Shown here piece by piece: positions 8,544-16,935 of a stretch of DNA of 64,000 bases. The first letter of the stretch is position 1. Every line of letters starts with the position of its first letter. The position numbers were made by a program, and so were the translations under genes. Under the pieces are notes generated by a model. That model searched no databases. It was not told where the DNA came from and was given only the letters and a program-made list of their open reading frames with translations. Source of the DNA: Bacillota bacterium (GTDB lineage Bacteria; Bacillota; Clostridia; Acetivibrionales; DSM-27016); assembly GCA_023390115.1 (NCBI GenBank), contig JAEWDM010000030.1, positions 1 through 64,000 of the forward strand. The letters are read 5' to 3'.

Positions 8544-9105
8544 AGCTGCACTAAAGCCGTTTTTAGCAGATAAGTGTGAGGACAATGGCGTTTGTGCTAT
8601 TATTGAGGACGGCATAAGAGAGGACGACATAGCGATAGTTAAGGTTGACGATTATTATAATGCCACAGAAAAATATCCTGATATTCCTCCGTCGGCGGAT
8701 TTTCTTGTATCTGTTGACTGTGCAGGGAGCTGCTACGCTTTGTATGTCGTTGAATTCAAAAACATTAAATCCCCCAAAGGCTTTTCTGTAAAAAATATTT
8801 ACGAAAAGTTCAGGACTACAGTAGAGGACTTTATGAGTAGCAGGTTTGCGCACATATATTGCAATAAAGGCTACAGAATTAAGGATCTTATTATATACTT
8901 TGTTGCAGACCCGTACCGGCTGAAAAAGGCAGGGCTGTCCTCGTATTCAGAGTATAAGGCAGGCAAGGTGGCAAGGGGCAAGACGGATTCTACCAAAATT
9001 GATAACCTGCTCTCCCAGAAGCCTCTCAAATTCAGGGGGAAGCTCTACTTAATCAAACATGATCCTCCGCCAAACCCCATAATAACAAGGCTTGCTGCTC
9101 CTTAA
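8515..9105 (+). CDS. putative PD-(D/E)XK-like nuclease partner of the ATPase
   Basis: 196 residues, overlapping the ATPase gene by 29 bases (ATG 8515; ATG 8521 is an alternative start with better spacing from AGGGG). I do not recognise a named family. The segment SADFLVSVD followed by YVVEFKN gives an Asp62-x17-Glu80-x-Lys82 arrangement in two predicted strands, the layout of a PD-(D/E)XK nuclease core. No membrane span. Inference: an effector nuclease controlled by the upstream ATPase. Alternatives are an inactive PD-(D/E)XK fold or an unrelated adaptor. The gene ends only about 30 bases before the element/spoIIID junction. Confidence 0.5.
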   Translation: MRMIAQIKNEAALKPFLADKCEDNGVCAIIEDGIREDDIAIVKVDDYYNATEKYPDIPPSADFLVSVDCAGSCYALYVVEFKNIKSPKGFSVKNIYEKFRTTVEDFMSSRFAHIYCNKGYRIKDLIIYFVADPYRLKKAGLSSYSEYKAGKVARGKTDSTKIDNLLSQKPLKFRGKLYLIKHDPPPNPIITRLAAP

Positions 9106-9135
9106 TAAGTATTAAATCCACCGTTCATTTAACGT

Positions 9136-9282
9136 ACATCAGTCCACAAGGATGTAACTGAAAGGCTTTTGCAAATAAGGCCTGTGATGGCTGAAAATGT
9201 AAGGCTGGTGCTTGAAGAAAATAAGGCTGAGAGGCATATAAGGGGAGGACAGGCGACAAAAGCCAAGTATCAGGGAAGCTAG
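9136..9282 (+). pseudogene. spoIIID: 3' part of spoIIID, cut off by the mobile element
   Basis: In-frame fragment reading TSVHKDVTERL ... ENKAERHIRGGQATKAKYQ, then TAG at 9280. This is the C-terminal half of SpoIIID, the mother-cell transcription factor that works with sigma E. The match begins in the recognition helix (SKSTVHKDVTERL in the family). Directly upstream the frame meets TAA (9130-9132), and 25 bases further up is the end of an unrelated gene, so the N-terminal 40 or so codons are absent here. Downstream order (mbl, flhO, flhP, fabZ) is the usual spoIIID neighbourhood. The gene is therefore split by the element rather than decayed, and may be rebuilt by excision. Confidence 0.85.
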
Positions 9283-9326
9283 TGCCCTGAATTCTGCCAG
9301 CTTATAAAGGTGGGTGCATTTTTGCG

Positions 9327-9365
9327 AAAGGCTTCCGGTCAGAGAGTGCGTCCGGGAGCTTTTTA
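9327..9365 (+). terminator. intrinsic terminator after spoIIID
   Basis: AAAGGCTTCCGG pairs with CCGGGAGCTTTT, giving a 12-bp stem with G-U pairs followed by a T run. The following stretch to 9858 holds no gene I can support. Confidence 0.75.
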
Positions 9366-9858
9366 CAGTTATAAATTTATGTGCGTGTGAATTTCCCCGG
9401 GTTTTGCCGACCGGCACGTCAAGCCCTGCTAAGAGTATAAGACAAAGGTGTAACACAGTATATTATAAGCTTCATAGATTTGAGCATAATTTAAAACCCC
9501 CCTGGGTTTATATAAATAATAGTAATTCAAAACAATTAAGAAAAAAGTTAATTTATATAAGAAATATGTTTTCTTAAAAGAACTGTTCCATGAGAAACTT
9601 GAAGGAACTTTTTAACCTTTTTATTCTTGCATTATTAAAATAATATGATAATATAATTATGAATAAGTAAGCAGTAAAATTTGACACCGCCGCCTCTTAA
9701 AATCAAATGCATATATTTGGATTCACGGTTTAGGCGGTAATTATAAAGACAGCTCTGATTTTATAGTGTTTGTTTTTTATTCTCAAGAGATTGTGTATAT
9801 TGCAAAGACTTTTCAAAAAGGTCTTTTCCTAAAATTTTTTAAAAAGGGGATGTATTCT
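9366..9858. other. non-coding gap upstream of mbl
   Basis: No supported gene. AT-rich from 9480 onward, consistent with the promoter region of the mbl operon. An open frame extends into mbl from 9766, but its extra N-terminus has no ribosome site and does not resemble the family. Confidence 0.5.
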
Positions 9859-10893
9859 GTGGGCTTTGGACAAGATATCGGGATTGATCTCGGTACGGCG
9901 ACGGTTCTTGTTTATATAAAGGGCAAGGGCATAGTACTGAGGGAACCTTCAGTTGTAGCTATAGATAAAAACACAAACAAGCTTCTTGCAGTGGGAGAAG
10001 AGGCGAGGCGCATGCTTGGCAGGACTCCCGGCAACATTGTTGCCATAAGGCCCTTGAGGGAGGGTGTTATATCGGACTATGACATTACGGAGAGAATGCT
10101 TAAGTATTTTATAAATAAGGTATGTGGAACGAGGTTCTTTAAAATTTTTAAGCCCAGGATTATGGTTTGTGTTCCAAGCGGAGTTACAGAGGTTGAAAAA
10201 AGGGCCGTTATTGATGCAGCCGTTCAAGCGGGAGCAAGAAAGACATATTTGATTGAGGAGCCTATAGCTGCTGCCATAGGTGCGGGGATAGATATTGCGA
10301 AGGCCTGCGGAAGCATGGTTGTGGATATTGGAGGGGGAACTACCGATATAGCGGTTATATCTCTTGGGGGGACGGTAGTAAGCACCTCCATTAAGATTGC
10401 CGGGGATAAGTTTGATGAGAGCATTGTAAGGTATATGCGTAAAAAGCATAATATAATGATAGGGGAGAGAACGGCGGAGGACCTTAAAATTAATGTGGGA
10501 ACCGTTTATCCAAGGGTCCAGGAGGTATCAATGGATATACGCGGCAGGAACCTCATATCGGGTCTTCCCAAGACAATAACTGTTACGTCAACTGAAATAA
10601 TGGAAGCGCTTGAGGAGCCTATTTCAAGCATTGTGGAGGCTGTCCATTCCGTGCTCGAGAGAACTCCTCCCGAGCTTGCTGCGGATATAAGTGACAGGGG
10701 GATTGTAATGACAGGGGGAGGAAGCCTTTTATATGGTCTGGATAAGCTCCTGCAGGAAAAGACGGGGATAAACGTTATAATTGCGGATGACGCTATTTCA
10801 TGCGTGGCGTTAGGTACCGGAAAGGCTCTGGATACGATAGAGGCTATAGAGCAGAGCGCCTCAATGGATAATAGAATCAAAAGGGAATTATAA
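9859..10893 (+). CDS. mbl: MreB/Mbl rod-shape actin homologue
   Basis: Cytoplasmic actin-like filament protein that guides side-wall peptidoglycan synthesis. From GTG 9859 the product has 344 residues; GTG is preferred because AAAAGGGG ends nine bases earlier, while ATG 9850 directly abuts it. ATPase motifs are intact: phosphate-1 IGIDLGTATVLVYIKGKG, phosphate-2 DIGGGTTDIAVI, adenosine MTGGGSLL. Position after spoIIID and before two flagellar rod genes equals the B. subtilis spoIIID-mbl-flhO-flhP order, hence Mbl rather than MreB. Confidence 0.93.
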   Translation: MGFGQDIGIDLGTATVLVYIKGKGIVLREPSVVAIDKNTNKLLAVGEEARRMLGRTPGNIVAIRPLREGVISDYDITERMLKYFINKVCGTRFFKIFKPRIMVCVPSGVTEVEKRAVIDAAVQAGARKTYLIEEPIAAAIGAGIDIAKACGSMVVDIGGGTTDIAVISLGGTVVSTSIKIAGDKFDESIVRYMRKKHNIMIGERTAEDLKINVGTVYPRVQEVSMDIRGRNLISGLPKTITVTSTEIMEALEEPISSIVEAVHSVLERTPPELAADISDRGIVMTGGGSLLYGLDKLLQEKTGINVIIADDAISCVALGTGKALDTIEAIEQSASMDNRIKREL

Positions 10894-11060
10894 ATTAAAA
10901 GCTTGGCGTAATGTGATTTTACACATGTTTTTTATATTAAGTAATTCCTTATCATTTCCGATATATGTTTTAGTACATATTTAGGTAAGGCTATAAAATG
11001 CTTCGGGCCCCGCATAAAGGCTTTATGCTTTGGATGGGCTCGGATTATAGGAGATTGCAC

Positions 11061-11840
11061 ATGATAAGAGGTTTATATACTTCAGCCTATGGAATGCTTG
11101 AAGAAAGCAAGAGGATGGATGTAATATCCAATAACCTTGCGAATGTAAACACAAATGCCTTTAAAAAGGACTCGGTTGTTTTGGAAAGCTTTCCTGAGGT
11201 CCTGATGGCAAGAATAAACGATACAGCGAGTAAGACCAACCCTTCGGGAAGGATTGGCAATATGCAGCTTGGCAGTGATGTAGGCGAAATATTTACCTAC
11301 TATACTCAGGGGCAGCTTGCAAGCACCAGCAGCAGTCTGGACATGGCGTTTAAAAATTCCGACAATGCATTTTTCACAATAGGCGTGCCTGACGCTGAGG
11401 GAGAAATAATACAATACTATACAAGGGACGGAGCCTTTACGCTCAATTCCTATAATGAGCTTGTGACAAACGAAGGTTATGCGGTTTTAGGTGAGAATGG
11501 AGTTATAACTCTTAGCGGAGAGGATTTTACAGTCGCTGAAGATGGAACAATATATGAAAATGGTGAGATGCTGGATAAACTGCTTATAAAAAGCTTCAGT
11601 GACACAACCACACTGAGGAAGCTTGGGTCAAATCTTGTAGAGACTACTGATGCTACTGAGGAGGAGCCCTTTTCAGGTACGGTGATGCAGGGCTTTATAG
11701 AGCAGTCAAACGTAAATGTTATAAAGGAAATGGTTGACATGATTGCCGTTACGAGAGCATACGAGGCCAACCAGAAGGTACTTCAGGCACAGGACGGTAC
11801 GCTTGAAAGGGCTGTCAATGAGATTGGGTCCGTCAGATAA
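11061..11840 (+). CDS. flgF: flagellar basal-body rod protein FlgF/FlhO
   Basis: 259 residues starting at ATG 11061 behind ATAGGAGA. The N-terminal motif MDVISNNLANVNTNAFKKD and the C-terminal NVIKEMVDMIAVTRAYEAN are the paired coiled-coil ends shared by all rod and hook axial proteins; the middle is the FlgF/FlgG-type D1 domain (FFTIGVPD, YTRDGAFTLNSYNELVTNEG). It forms part of the proximal rod, exported by the flagellar type III machinery. The paralogue at 11894 follows at once, as flhO-flhP in Bacillus. Confidence 0.93.
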   Translation: MIRGLYTSAYGMLEESKRMDVISNNLANVNTNAFKKDSVVLESFPEVLMARINDTASKTNPSGRIGNMQLGSDVGEIFTYYTQGQLASTSSSLDMAFKNSDNAFFTIGVPDAEGEIIQYYTRDGAFTLNSYNELVTNEGYAVLGENGVITLSGEDFTVAEDGTIYENGEMLDKLLIKSFSDTTTLRKLGSNLVETTDATEEEPFSGTVMQGFIEQSNVNVIKEMVDMIAVTRAYEANQKVLQAQDGTLERAVNEIGSVR

Positions 11841-11893
11841 CGGCAGGTTGGGCCGGGTATATAAGATTTATTGAATTCGGAGGGATAGAACGT

Positions 11894-12700
11894 ATGATGA
11901 GAGCACTTTGGACAGCAGGCTCAGGAATGACTGCACAGCAGTTCAATGTGGATGTTATTTCAAATAATCTTGCAAATGTCAATACCACGTCATACAAAAA
12001 GGAGAGAGCGGAGTTTAAGGATTTGCTTTACCAGACTATAGACCGCGCATCGGTACTTGAGGGCCAGGGCAGGCCTGTTAATCTGCAGGTTGGCTATGGC
12101 TCTACTCCTGTCGCTACAGTTAAGGATTTCAGCAAGGGCAATTTTGAAAGTACCGATAATCCCCTTGACCTTGCTATTGACGGAGAGGCATTGTTCGCAG
12201 TGCTGGGGCCTAAGGGAGATGTGGTTTACACGAGGGACGGAAGCTTTAAGGTAAGCGTTTCCGATCAAGGTACGAAGCTTACCACTGCCGACGGTTATGC
12301 GGTGCTTGACGACATGGAGAGTGAAATTTTTCTGGATGGAATTGAGGATATTTCAAGTATTAATATTGCTGAAGACGGGACGATGACTTATATAAACGCC
12401 GATGGGGAAACTGAGGATCTGGGGCAGAGGATAGGCCTTTTCAAATTCTCAAACAGGCAGGGGCTTGAAAGCCTGGGAAAGAATCTTTACGGCAGGACGG
12501 ATGCGTCGGGAGAGCCTGTTCTCGACGAGGAGGAAGGCTCTATGAGCGTTGTATACCAGCGGTTTCTTGAAGCGTCCAATGTGCAGGTTGTAGAGGAAAT
12601 GGTAAAGCTGATAGTTGCCCAGAGGGCGTATGAAGTAAATTCCAAGGCCATACAGTCAGCGGATGAAATGCTGGGGCAGGCCAATAATCTTAAGAGATAG
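11894..12700 (+). CDS. flgG: flagellar basal-body rod protein FlgG/FlhP
   Basis: 268 residues from ATG 11894 behind GGAGGGATAG. N-terminal FNVDVISNNLANVNTTSYKK, central YTRDGSFKVSVSDQGTKLTT and C-terminal NVQVVEEMVKLIVAQRAYEVN are diagnostic of the distal rod protein. It polymerises outside the membrane between rod and hook. It sits between flgF and a rod-cap-like gene, so the operon holds most of a rod assembly unit. Confidence 0.93.
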   Translation: MMRALWTAGSGMTAQQFNVDVISNNLANVNTTSYKKERAEFKDLLYQTIDRASVLEGQGRPVNLQVGYGSTPVATVKDFSKGNFESTDNPLDLAIDGEALFAVLGPKGDVVYTRDGSFKVSVSDQGTKLTTADGYAVLDDMESEIFLDGIEDISSINIAEDGTMTYINADGETEDLGQRIGLFKFSNRQGLESLGKNLYGRTDASGEPVLDEEEGSMSVVYQRFLEASNVQVVEEMVKLIVAQRAYEVNSKAIQSADEMLGQANNLKR

Positions 12701-12743
12701 TTAACAGGCCTTTTACCGGCTGTTGAACGGGAGTGGAAAGCTA

Positions 12744-13139
12744 ATGGATATTGCGGGTATCGGAGATTATTATGTAAAGAGTGCTATAGACAGCTCAATA
12801 AATAAGGCCTCGGATGATAGCTTTCAGCAGAGGCTTGAAAAGGTAATGGATCAAAGTGATGAAAAAGCACTGAAGGAAGCGTGTCAGGACTTTGAGTCCA
12901 TGATGCTTAATATACTGTATAAGCAAATGAAGGCAACTGTGCCTAAGTCGGACTTGCTGCCTCGTGATACGGGCGGGGATATTTTTGAGTCCATGCTTGA
13001 CGAGAAGCTCGTTGAGGAGGCTTCCAAGAGCGGAAGCGTAGGCTTGGCCGATGTGCTGTATAAGCAGCTTAGCAAGCAGCTTGACTCTGTATATAAGAAA
13101 TCAGAAGAAGGGGATATGGGAACGGTTGAAAATAAGTAA
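12744..13139 (+). CDS. rod-binding FlgJ N-domain protein
   Basis: 131 residues, starting at ATG 12744 after GGGAGTGG. It matches the rod-binding half of FlgJ: KEACQDFESMMLNILYKQMK then GGDIFESMLDEKL and SGSVGLADVLYKQL. The muramidase domain found in enterobacterial FlgJ is absent, as is usual in Firmicutes, so it probably only caps or chaperones the rod while a separate enzyme opens the wall. Its end overlaps the start of the next gene. Confidence 0.85.
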   Translation: MDIAGIGDYYVKSAIDSSINKASDDSFQQRLEKVMDQSDEKALKEACQDFESMMLNILYKQMKATVPKSDLLPRDTGGDIFESMLDEKLVEEASKSGSVGLADVLYKQLSKQLDSVYKKSEEGDMGTVENK

Positions 13140-14277
13140 AGCGTTTGCATTATTTCTCAGGTGTAATCTTATTGCATTTCCACTGATAGTAATGTCCTTC
13201 ATAGGTATTTATGCAGGACATTTTTTATTGCGGGAGGATAATACTGAGAAAGCAATATTAAAAAAAAGCCGTGAGGAAAATAAAAGACCTTTGCAGATAC
13301 TGCATACAAAAACCGAATTGAAGATAGGTGCAAACAGACAGGCAATAAATATGCTGGATATAGACCTTTCGGATACCAGAATTAAGGTGATGCCGGTGCT
13401 TTCCAGAGATAGTATTTTTGGCTTTGAGAGGCTTAGCTCAATTGCTGAAAGAACGCGGGCGTATGCTGCAATAAACGGGGGCTTTTTTTATGAATACGGG
13501 GAACCTGCAGGTATTGTGGTTATTGACGGAAAGGCCGTTACCGATTCTACCGGAAAATACCCCGTGCTTATTATAGAAAACCGGCAGGCGCGGCTTACAG
13601 AGCTTGATACTGAATTTTTTTTATTATTTGAAGGAGGGGAAATAAGACTTAACAACATTAATGCACCGGGAGGCTATGGGAGCATTGTTGCTTATACTCC
13701 GTATTACGGGAGCAGTAACAGGGAGGAGAATGAAAACATTACGGCGGTAATTGAGAATAATATTGTACGGGATGTCTCCAGAAAAAACGGGGAAACACTA
13801 ATACCTGACGATGGAATGCTTTTAACCATGCGTGAGCCGTTTGCATATGAAACAAAAGATTTTCCTCTGAAAAAGGGGCAAAGTGTTGAGCTTTTATACA
13901 CTCCCGATTTGGGGAGGAATGCTCAGGCGTATGAATGCGGAAGCTGGATAGTTAAGGAAGGTAAAAATGTTATAAAGCCCAGGGACAACTGGATAGGAGC
14001 AATAACCAACAGAAGCCCGAGGACCGCTGTCGGAATCAAGGAAAACGGGGATCTGGTGCTTTTGACCGTTGACGGAAGGCAGCCGGGACACAGTACAGGT
14101 GTTACCGGCAAAGAGCTGGGAGATTTATTGCTCCGGTACGGCATAGAAAATGCTGCCATGCTGGACGGAGGCGCATCCACAGAGATGATTATAGATGGCA
14201 AAATTGTAAACAGTCCGTCGGATGATGGAATGGAAAGGCCTTTAGGAGGAGGAATCATTGTCAGGATAGAGGAGTAG
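13126..14277 (+). CDS. phosphodiester glycosidase (NAGPA-domain) membrane-anchored protein
   Basis: About 383 residues if translation starts at TTG 13126, which overlaps the end of the flgJ-like gene; an upstream GTG and other starts cannot be excluded. An N-terminal membrane anchor (LIAFPLIVMSFIGIYAGHFLL) is followed by an extracellular NAGPA domain: INGGFFYEYGEPAGIVVIDG, RTAVGIKENGDLVLLTVDGR, and the hallmark ENAAMLDGGASTEM. The family cleaves sugar-phosphodiester bonds, for example on teichoic-acid-like or exopolysaccharide polymers. Placement inside the rod/flagella cluster suggests wall remodelling, by inference only. Confidence 0.85.
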   Translation: MKISKAFALFLRCNLIAFPLIVMSFIGIYAGHFLLREDNTEKAILKKSREENKRPLQILHTKTELKIGANRQAINMLDIDLSDTRIKVMPVLSRDSIFGFERLSSIAERTRAYAAINGGFFYEYGEPAGIVVIDGKAVTDSTGKYPVLIIENRQARLTELDTEFFLLFEGGEIRLNNINAPGGYGSIVAYTPYYGSSNREENENITAVIENNIVRDVSRKNGETLIPDDGMLLTMREPFAYETKDFPLKKGQSVELLYTPDLGRNAQAYECGSWIVKEGKNVIKPRDNWIGAITNRSPRTAVGIKENGDLVLLTVDGRQPGHSTGVTGKELGDLLLRYGIENAAMLDGGASTEMIIDGKIVNSPSDDGMERPLGGGIIVRIEE

Positions 14278-14368
14278 CTTATAATTTAATAATGGACAAT
14301 TAATACAAAAATAGTTAAAATAATAAGGTGAATTTCCGGTCTAAAACTAAGATTATGAGAGGTGCAGT

Positions 14369-14806
14369 ATGTTATCCAATATTGAGATTAGAGAAATAAT
14401 ACCACACAGGTATCCATTTTTGCTGGTGGACAGGGTTATAGAGGCAGAGCCGGGAAAGAGTGCGGTAGCTATAAAGAATGTTACCGCCAATGAACCCTTT
14501 TTTCAGGGCCATTTTCCCGATTTCCCAATAATGCCCGGAGTTCTGATTGTGGAGGCACTGGCGCAGACGGCAGGCATAGCCGTAGCTATGGAGGGCAATG
14601 ATAAAGGCAAGCTTGGGGTTTTTGCCGCTATTGATGAAATGAAGATTAAAAAGCAGGTTTTGCCCGGAGATACCTTGAGGCTTGAGGCGGAAATATTGAG
14701 CAACAGGATGGGAGTAATAAAAGCAAAGGTCCGCGCGTCTGTGGATGAAAAAACTGCCGCCGAGGGCTTAATAAAATTTGCCATGGTCGATGTGAACAGG
14801 AAATAA
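14369..14806 (+). CDS. fabZ: 3-hydroxyacyl-ACP dehydratase FabZ
   Basis: 145-residue hot-dog-fold enzyme that dehydrates 3-hydroxyacyl-ACP in type II fatty-acid synthesis. The catalytic His and Glu lie in GHFPDFPIMPGVLIVEALAQ; the start MLSNIEIREIIPHRYPFLLVD is typical and is preceded by GAGAGGTG. Full length. Its linkage to mbl-flhO-flhP is conserved with B. subtilis (ywpB), confirming this region as ancestral chromosome. Confidence 0.96.
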   Translation: MLSNIEIREIIPHRYPFLLVDRVIEAEPGKSAVAIKNVTANEPFFQGHFPDFPIMPGVLIVEALAQTAGIAVAMEGNDKGKLGVFAAIDEMKIKKQVLPGDTLRLEAEILSNRMGVIKAKVRASVDEKTAAEGLIKFAMVDVNRK

Positions 14807-14830
14807 AATAAATTTCTTAAATCTGCGGTA

Positions 14831-14867
14831 CTAAATCACTCCCTTTAAGGCTTAGGGAGTGATTTAG
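14831..14867. terminator. 14-bp perfect hairpin between convergent genes
   Basis: CTAAATCACTCCCT and AGGGAGTGATTTAG around a 9-base loop. It lies between fabZ and the leftward radical SAM gene. The T-run is weak on both sides. Confidence 0.65.
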
Positions 14868-14890
14868 TGGCTTTATAAGGATTATTTTGG

Positions 14891-16432
14891 TTATGAAGCA
14901 GCGGCTTCCGACATAAGCTTAATCCGCTCATGAAGCTGACGGGATCTTTCTTCGAAATCGGGAGATTTTCTCCTGGCTGCCTCTACTACTTCAAATGCCT
15001 CGTCATTTCTTCCGTTTTCTACTAAAATCATGCAAAGATCAAAATACGGATCAAAGAAATTTTCATCCGCAAGGTCGATTGATTTCCTTAAGCAGGCCAG
15101 TCCGTCCTCTAAGCTGCCCATTCTGCAAAGAGTCAGGCCGAGCCCCTTATAGGCATATGAATCATTCGGCCTGTTCCTAAGGACATCTCTGTTGGCTTTT
15201 TCTGCCGCGCCGTAATTCCCCAGCATAAAACAGACATACCCGTATACGCTTAACAGCTCCATATCGCCGCCATCCAATTCAACAGCTTTAGACAGCAGGA
15301 TTTCCGCAAGCTGAAAATTGTTGGCGGACAGGAACTTATCGGCCTTGGACTTCAGAAGCTCCGGAGAATCTATCTTTTTAAGCTGATCTTCCGCTTTGCT
15401 TACCGCGAAATTGTATGAGCAATATTTATTTTCGGCATACAGGCTGCCCTCCATTGTGATTCTGGTGTTTGAGCATCCTCCAAGGCAGCTCTGCCCATAT
15501 TGGCATTTGCTGCACAAGCCCTGTAAATCAGATTTCTTTAAGCCTCTGTTCCAACTGAAGCTTTGAGGGTTGTCCCATATTTCCTTTACCGGTGTTAGTC
15601 TTACATTGCCTTCAACATACTGCTTGTCCCTTACCGAGGTGCAGCCTATAATATCTCCGTTATGCAGTATTCCCATTCCGTACTTGCCTGCGGCGCACCC
15701 CTGCCAGATATATTGTCCTATATTAAGGCTGCTTTTCCTGACCTCAATTTCCTTTACATTGTAGTAGCCTATGCAGTCTGCAAGCTGTATGTCTATGCCG
15801 CCCTTTTGCATGGCCTCGTAAGCAAAATCTATTATGTCGTTAACATGGCGCGGCTCCATTATCATTTCTCCGTGATCGGCCATATTTCCCATAGGGAGGC
15901 CTATTTGGAGCTGCCAGGATTTAACCCCCTTTGCGATAAGAAGCTCTCTTAACGCGGCCAGCTCGCCTATGTTTTTCCTGTTAACGGTAGTAATTGCCGC
16001 AAAATTAAGATCCTTTTGCCTCATAAGGTCAAAGGCCTTCATAATTCTTTCAAAGGAGCCCGGTTTTCTTATGAAATCATGAGTATCGCAAAGCCCGTCA
16101 ACACTAACGGCTATGGTATTTATTCCTGCTTCTCTTGCCCTGTCCAGTATTTTGTCATCTACAAGCCAGCCGTTGGTTATCATATTGGGTATTATCCCGT
16201 TTTGGCCCAGCCTCCGCGCTATCATATCCCAATCCTTTCTTGTGGTGGGCTCTCCTCCTGACAGAGTTATCCATTCAAAGCCAAGCTTACCGAGATCATC
16301 ACACAGCTTAAGAGCCTCCTCGGTAGTTAATTCATCCTCCTGAGCGTTTTCGCAGCTTGATCCGCAGTGCTTGCATCTCATATTGCAGCCCATTGTTATT
16401 TCCCATACTGAAGTTACAGGCCTGTAATCCAT
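14891..16432 (-). CDS. radical SAM/SPASM enzyme with C-terminal TPR, RiPP maturase (splicease-like)
   Basis: 513-residue radical SAM enzyme, start behind AAGGAGGACTTTAGG. The 4Fe-4S/SAM motif is CNMRCKHC (residues 15-22), with LSGGEPTTRKDW and the NGDIIGC strand typical of peptide-modifying rSAM proteins. A SPASM region with auxiliary-cluster cysteines follows (WQGCAAGKYGMGILHNGDI; CSKCQYGQSCLGGCSNTR). Residues about 350-505 are TPR-like helices that could bind the peptide leader. Two short precursor genes with repeated X-Y-G motifs lie just upstream in the same direction, so it is probably their maturase. In the spliceotide family such enzymes cut tyramine out of X-Y-G to leave a beta-amino acid; that chemistry is inferred from the substrate motif. 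Confidence 0.8.
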   Translation of the reverse strand: MDYRPVTSVWEITMGCNMRCKHCGSSCENAQEDELTTEEALKLCDDLGKLGFEWITLSGGEPTTRKDWDMIARRLGQNGIIPNMITNGWLVDDKILDRAREAGINTIAVSVDGLCDTHDFIRKPGSFERIMKAFDLMRQKDLNFAAITTVNRKNIGELAALRELLIAKGVKSWQLQIGLPMGNMADHGEMIMEPRHVNDIIDFAYEAMQKGGIDIQLADCIGYYNVKEIEVRKSSLNIGQYIWQGCAAGKYGMGILHNGDIIGCTSVRDKQYVEGNVRLTPVKEIWDNPQSFSWNRGLKKSDLQGLCSKCQYGQSCLGGCSNTRITMEGSLYAENKYCSYNFAVSKAEDQLKKIDSPELLKSKADKFLSANNFQLAEILLSKAVELDGGDMELLSVYGYVCFMLGNYGAAEKANRDVLRNRPNDSYAYKGLGLTLCRMGSLEDGLACLRKSIDLADENFFDPYFDLCMILVENGRNDEAFEVVEAARRKSPDFEERSRQLHERIKLMSEAAAS

Positions 16433-16523
16433 TCCTAAAGTCCTCCTTTTTAAAATTAAACTATGGGTATTATCTATGACATAGATATATTTTAATTTTA
16501 GTCATTCCATAAATATTGGCATA

Positions 16524-16547
16524 GGAGAATGGCCGCAGCCATTCTCC
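16524..16547. promoter_or_regulatory. intercistronic hairpin between precursor and enzyme genes
   Basis: GGAGAATGGC-CGCA-GCCATTCTCC, a 10-bp perfect stem without a U run. Such hairpins often trim or partly stop transcripts so that peptide is made in excess over enzyme. Confidence 0.6.
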
Positions 16548-16572
16548 CGCACAGGACGACAGCCACTATGCA

Positions 16573-16749
16573 CTAGTAAAGTGACTCTTTGGTTATTGGA
16601 GGAATTCCGTACAACGGTAAAATTCCGTAGCAAAGAACGATTATTGGAGGGAATAAGATATTTGAGGCCGAAGCAAAGCTCGCTCCTCCTGTCATCTCCA
16701 TAAGCTCTTCGTCCGTCAGCTCAGCACCCTTGAAATTGTCCATAGACAT
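16573..16749 (-). CDS. RiPP precursor peptide with two X-Y-G motifs (58 aa)
   Basis: Starts at ATG 16749, nine bases after AAGGAGG, and ends with TAG at 16573. The leader contains GAELTDEELMEMTGG, almost the same as in the second precursor. The core region after the GG is hydrophobic with Pro-rich CYGILPLYGIPPITK, giving two X-Y-G sites (Cys-Tyr-Gly, Leu-Tyr-Gly). The radical SAM gene follows downstream. The core carries a cysteine absent from the sister peptide. Substrate identity is inferred from leader similarity and position. Confidence 0.8.
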   Translation of the reverse strand: MSMDNFKGAELTDEELMEMTGGASFASASNILFPPIIVLCYGILPLYGIPPITKESLY

Positions 16750-16935
16750 GCCCGTCTACCTCCTTGATTATTGTTCTTTATATGCCGCGCTATAAATACT
16801 CTTTGCTAAAGTATTCGGCAGTATATAGCTCAGAATATCATGGAATATATAGATATATCAAGTTTTATTAACAAAAATTAACATGAAGAAATGACTCCAT
16901 ACAGAGCCATTCCCTCATTTCCTGCGGGCAATTTG

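Noticed and set aside
7092..9105. Assignment to Septu, Gabija, PARIS or OLD systems
   Set aside because: The partner lacks HNH, helicase or DUF4435 features and the ATPase lacks a TOPRIM domain.
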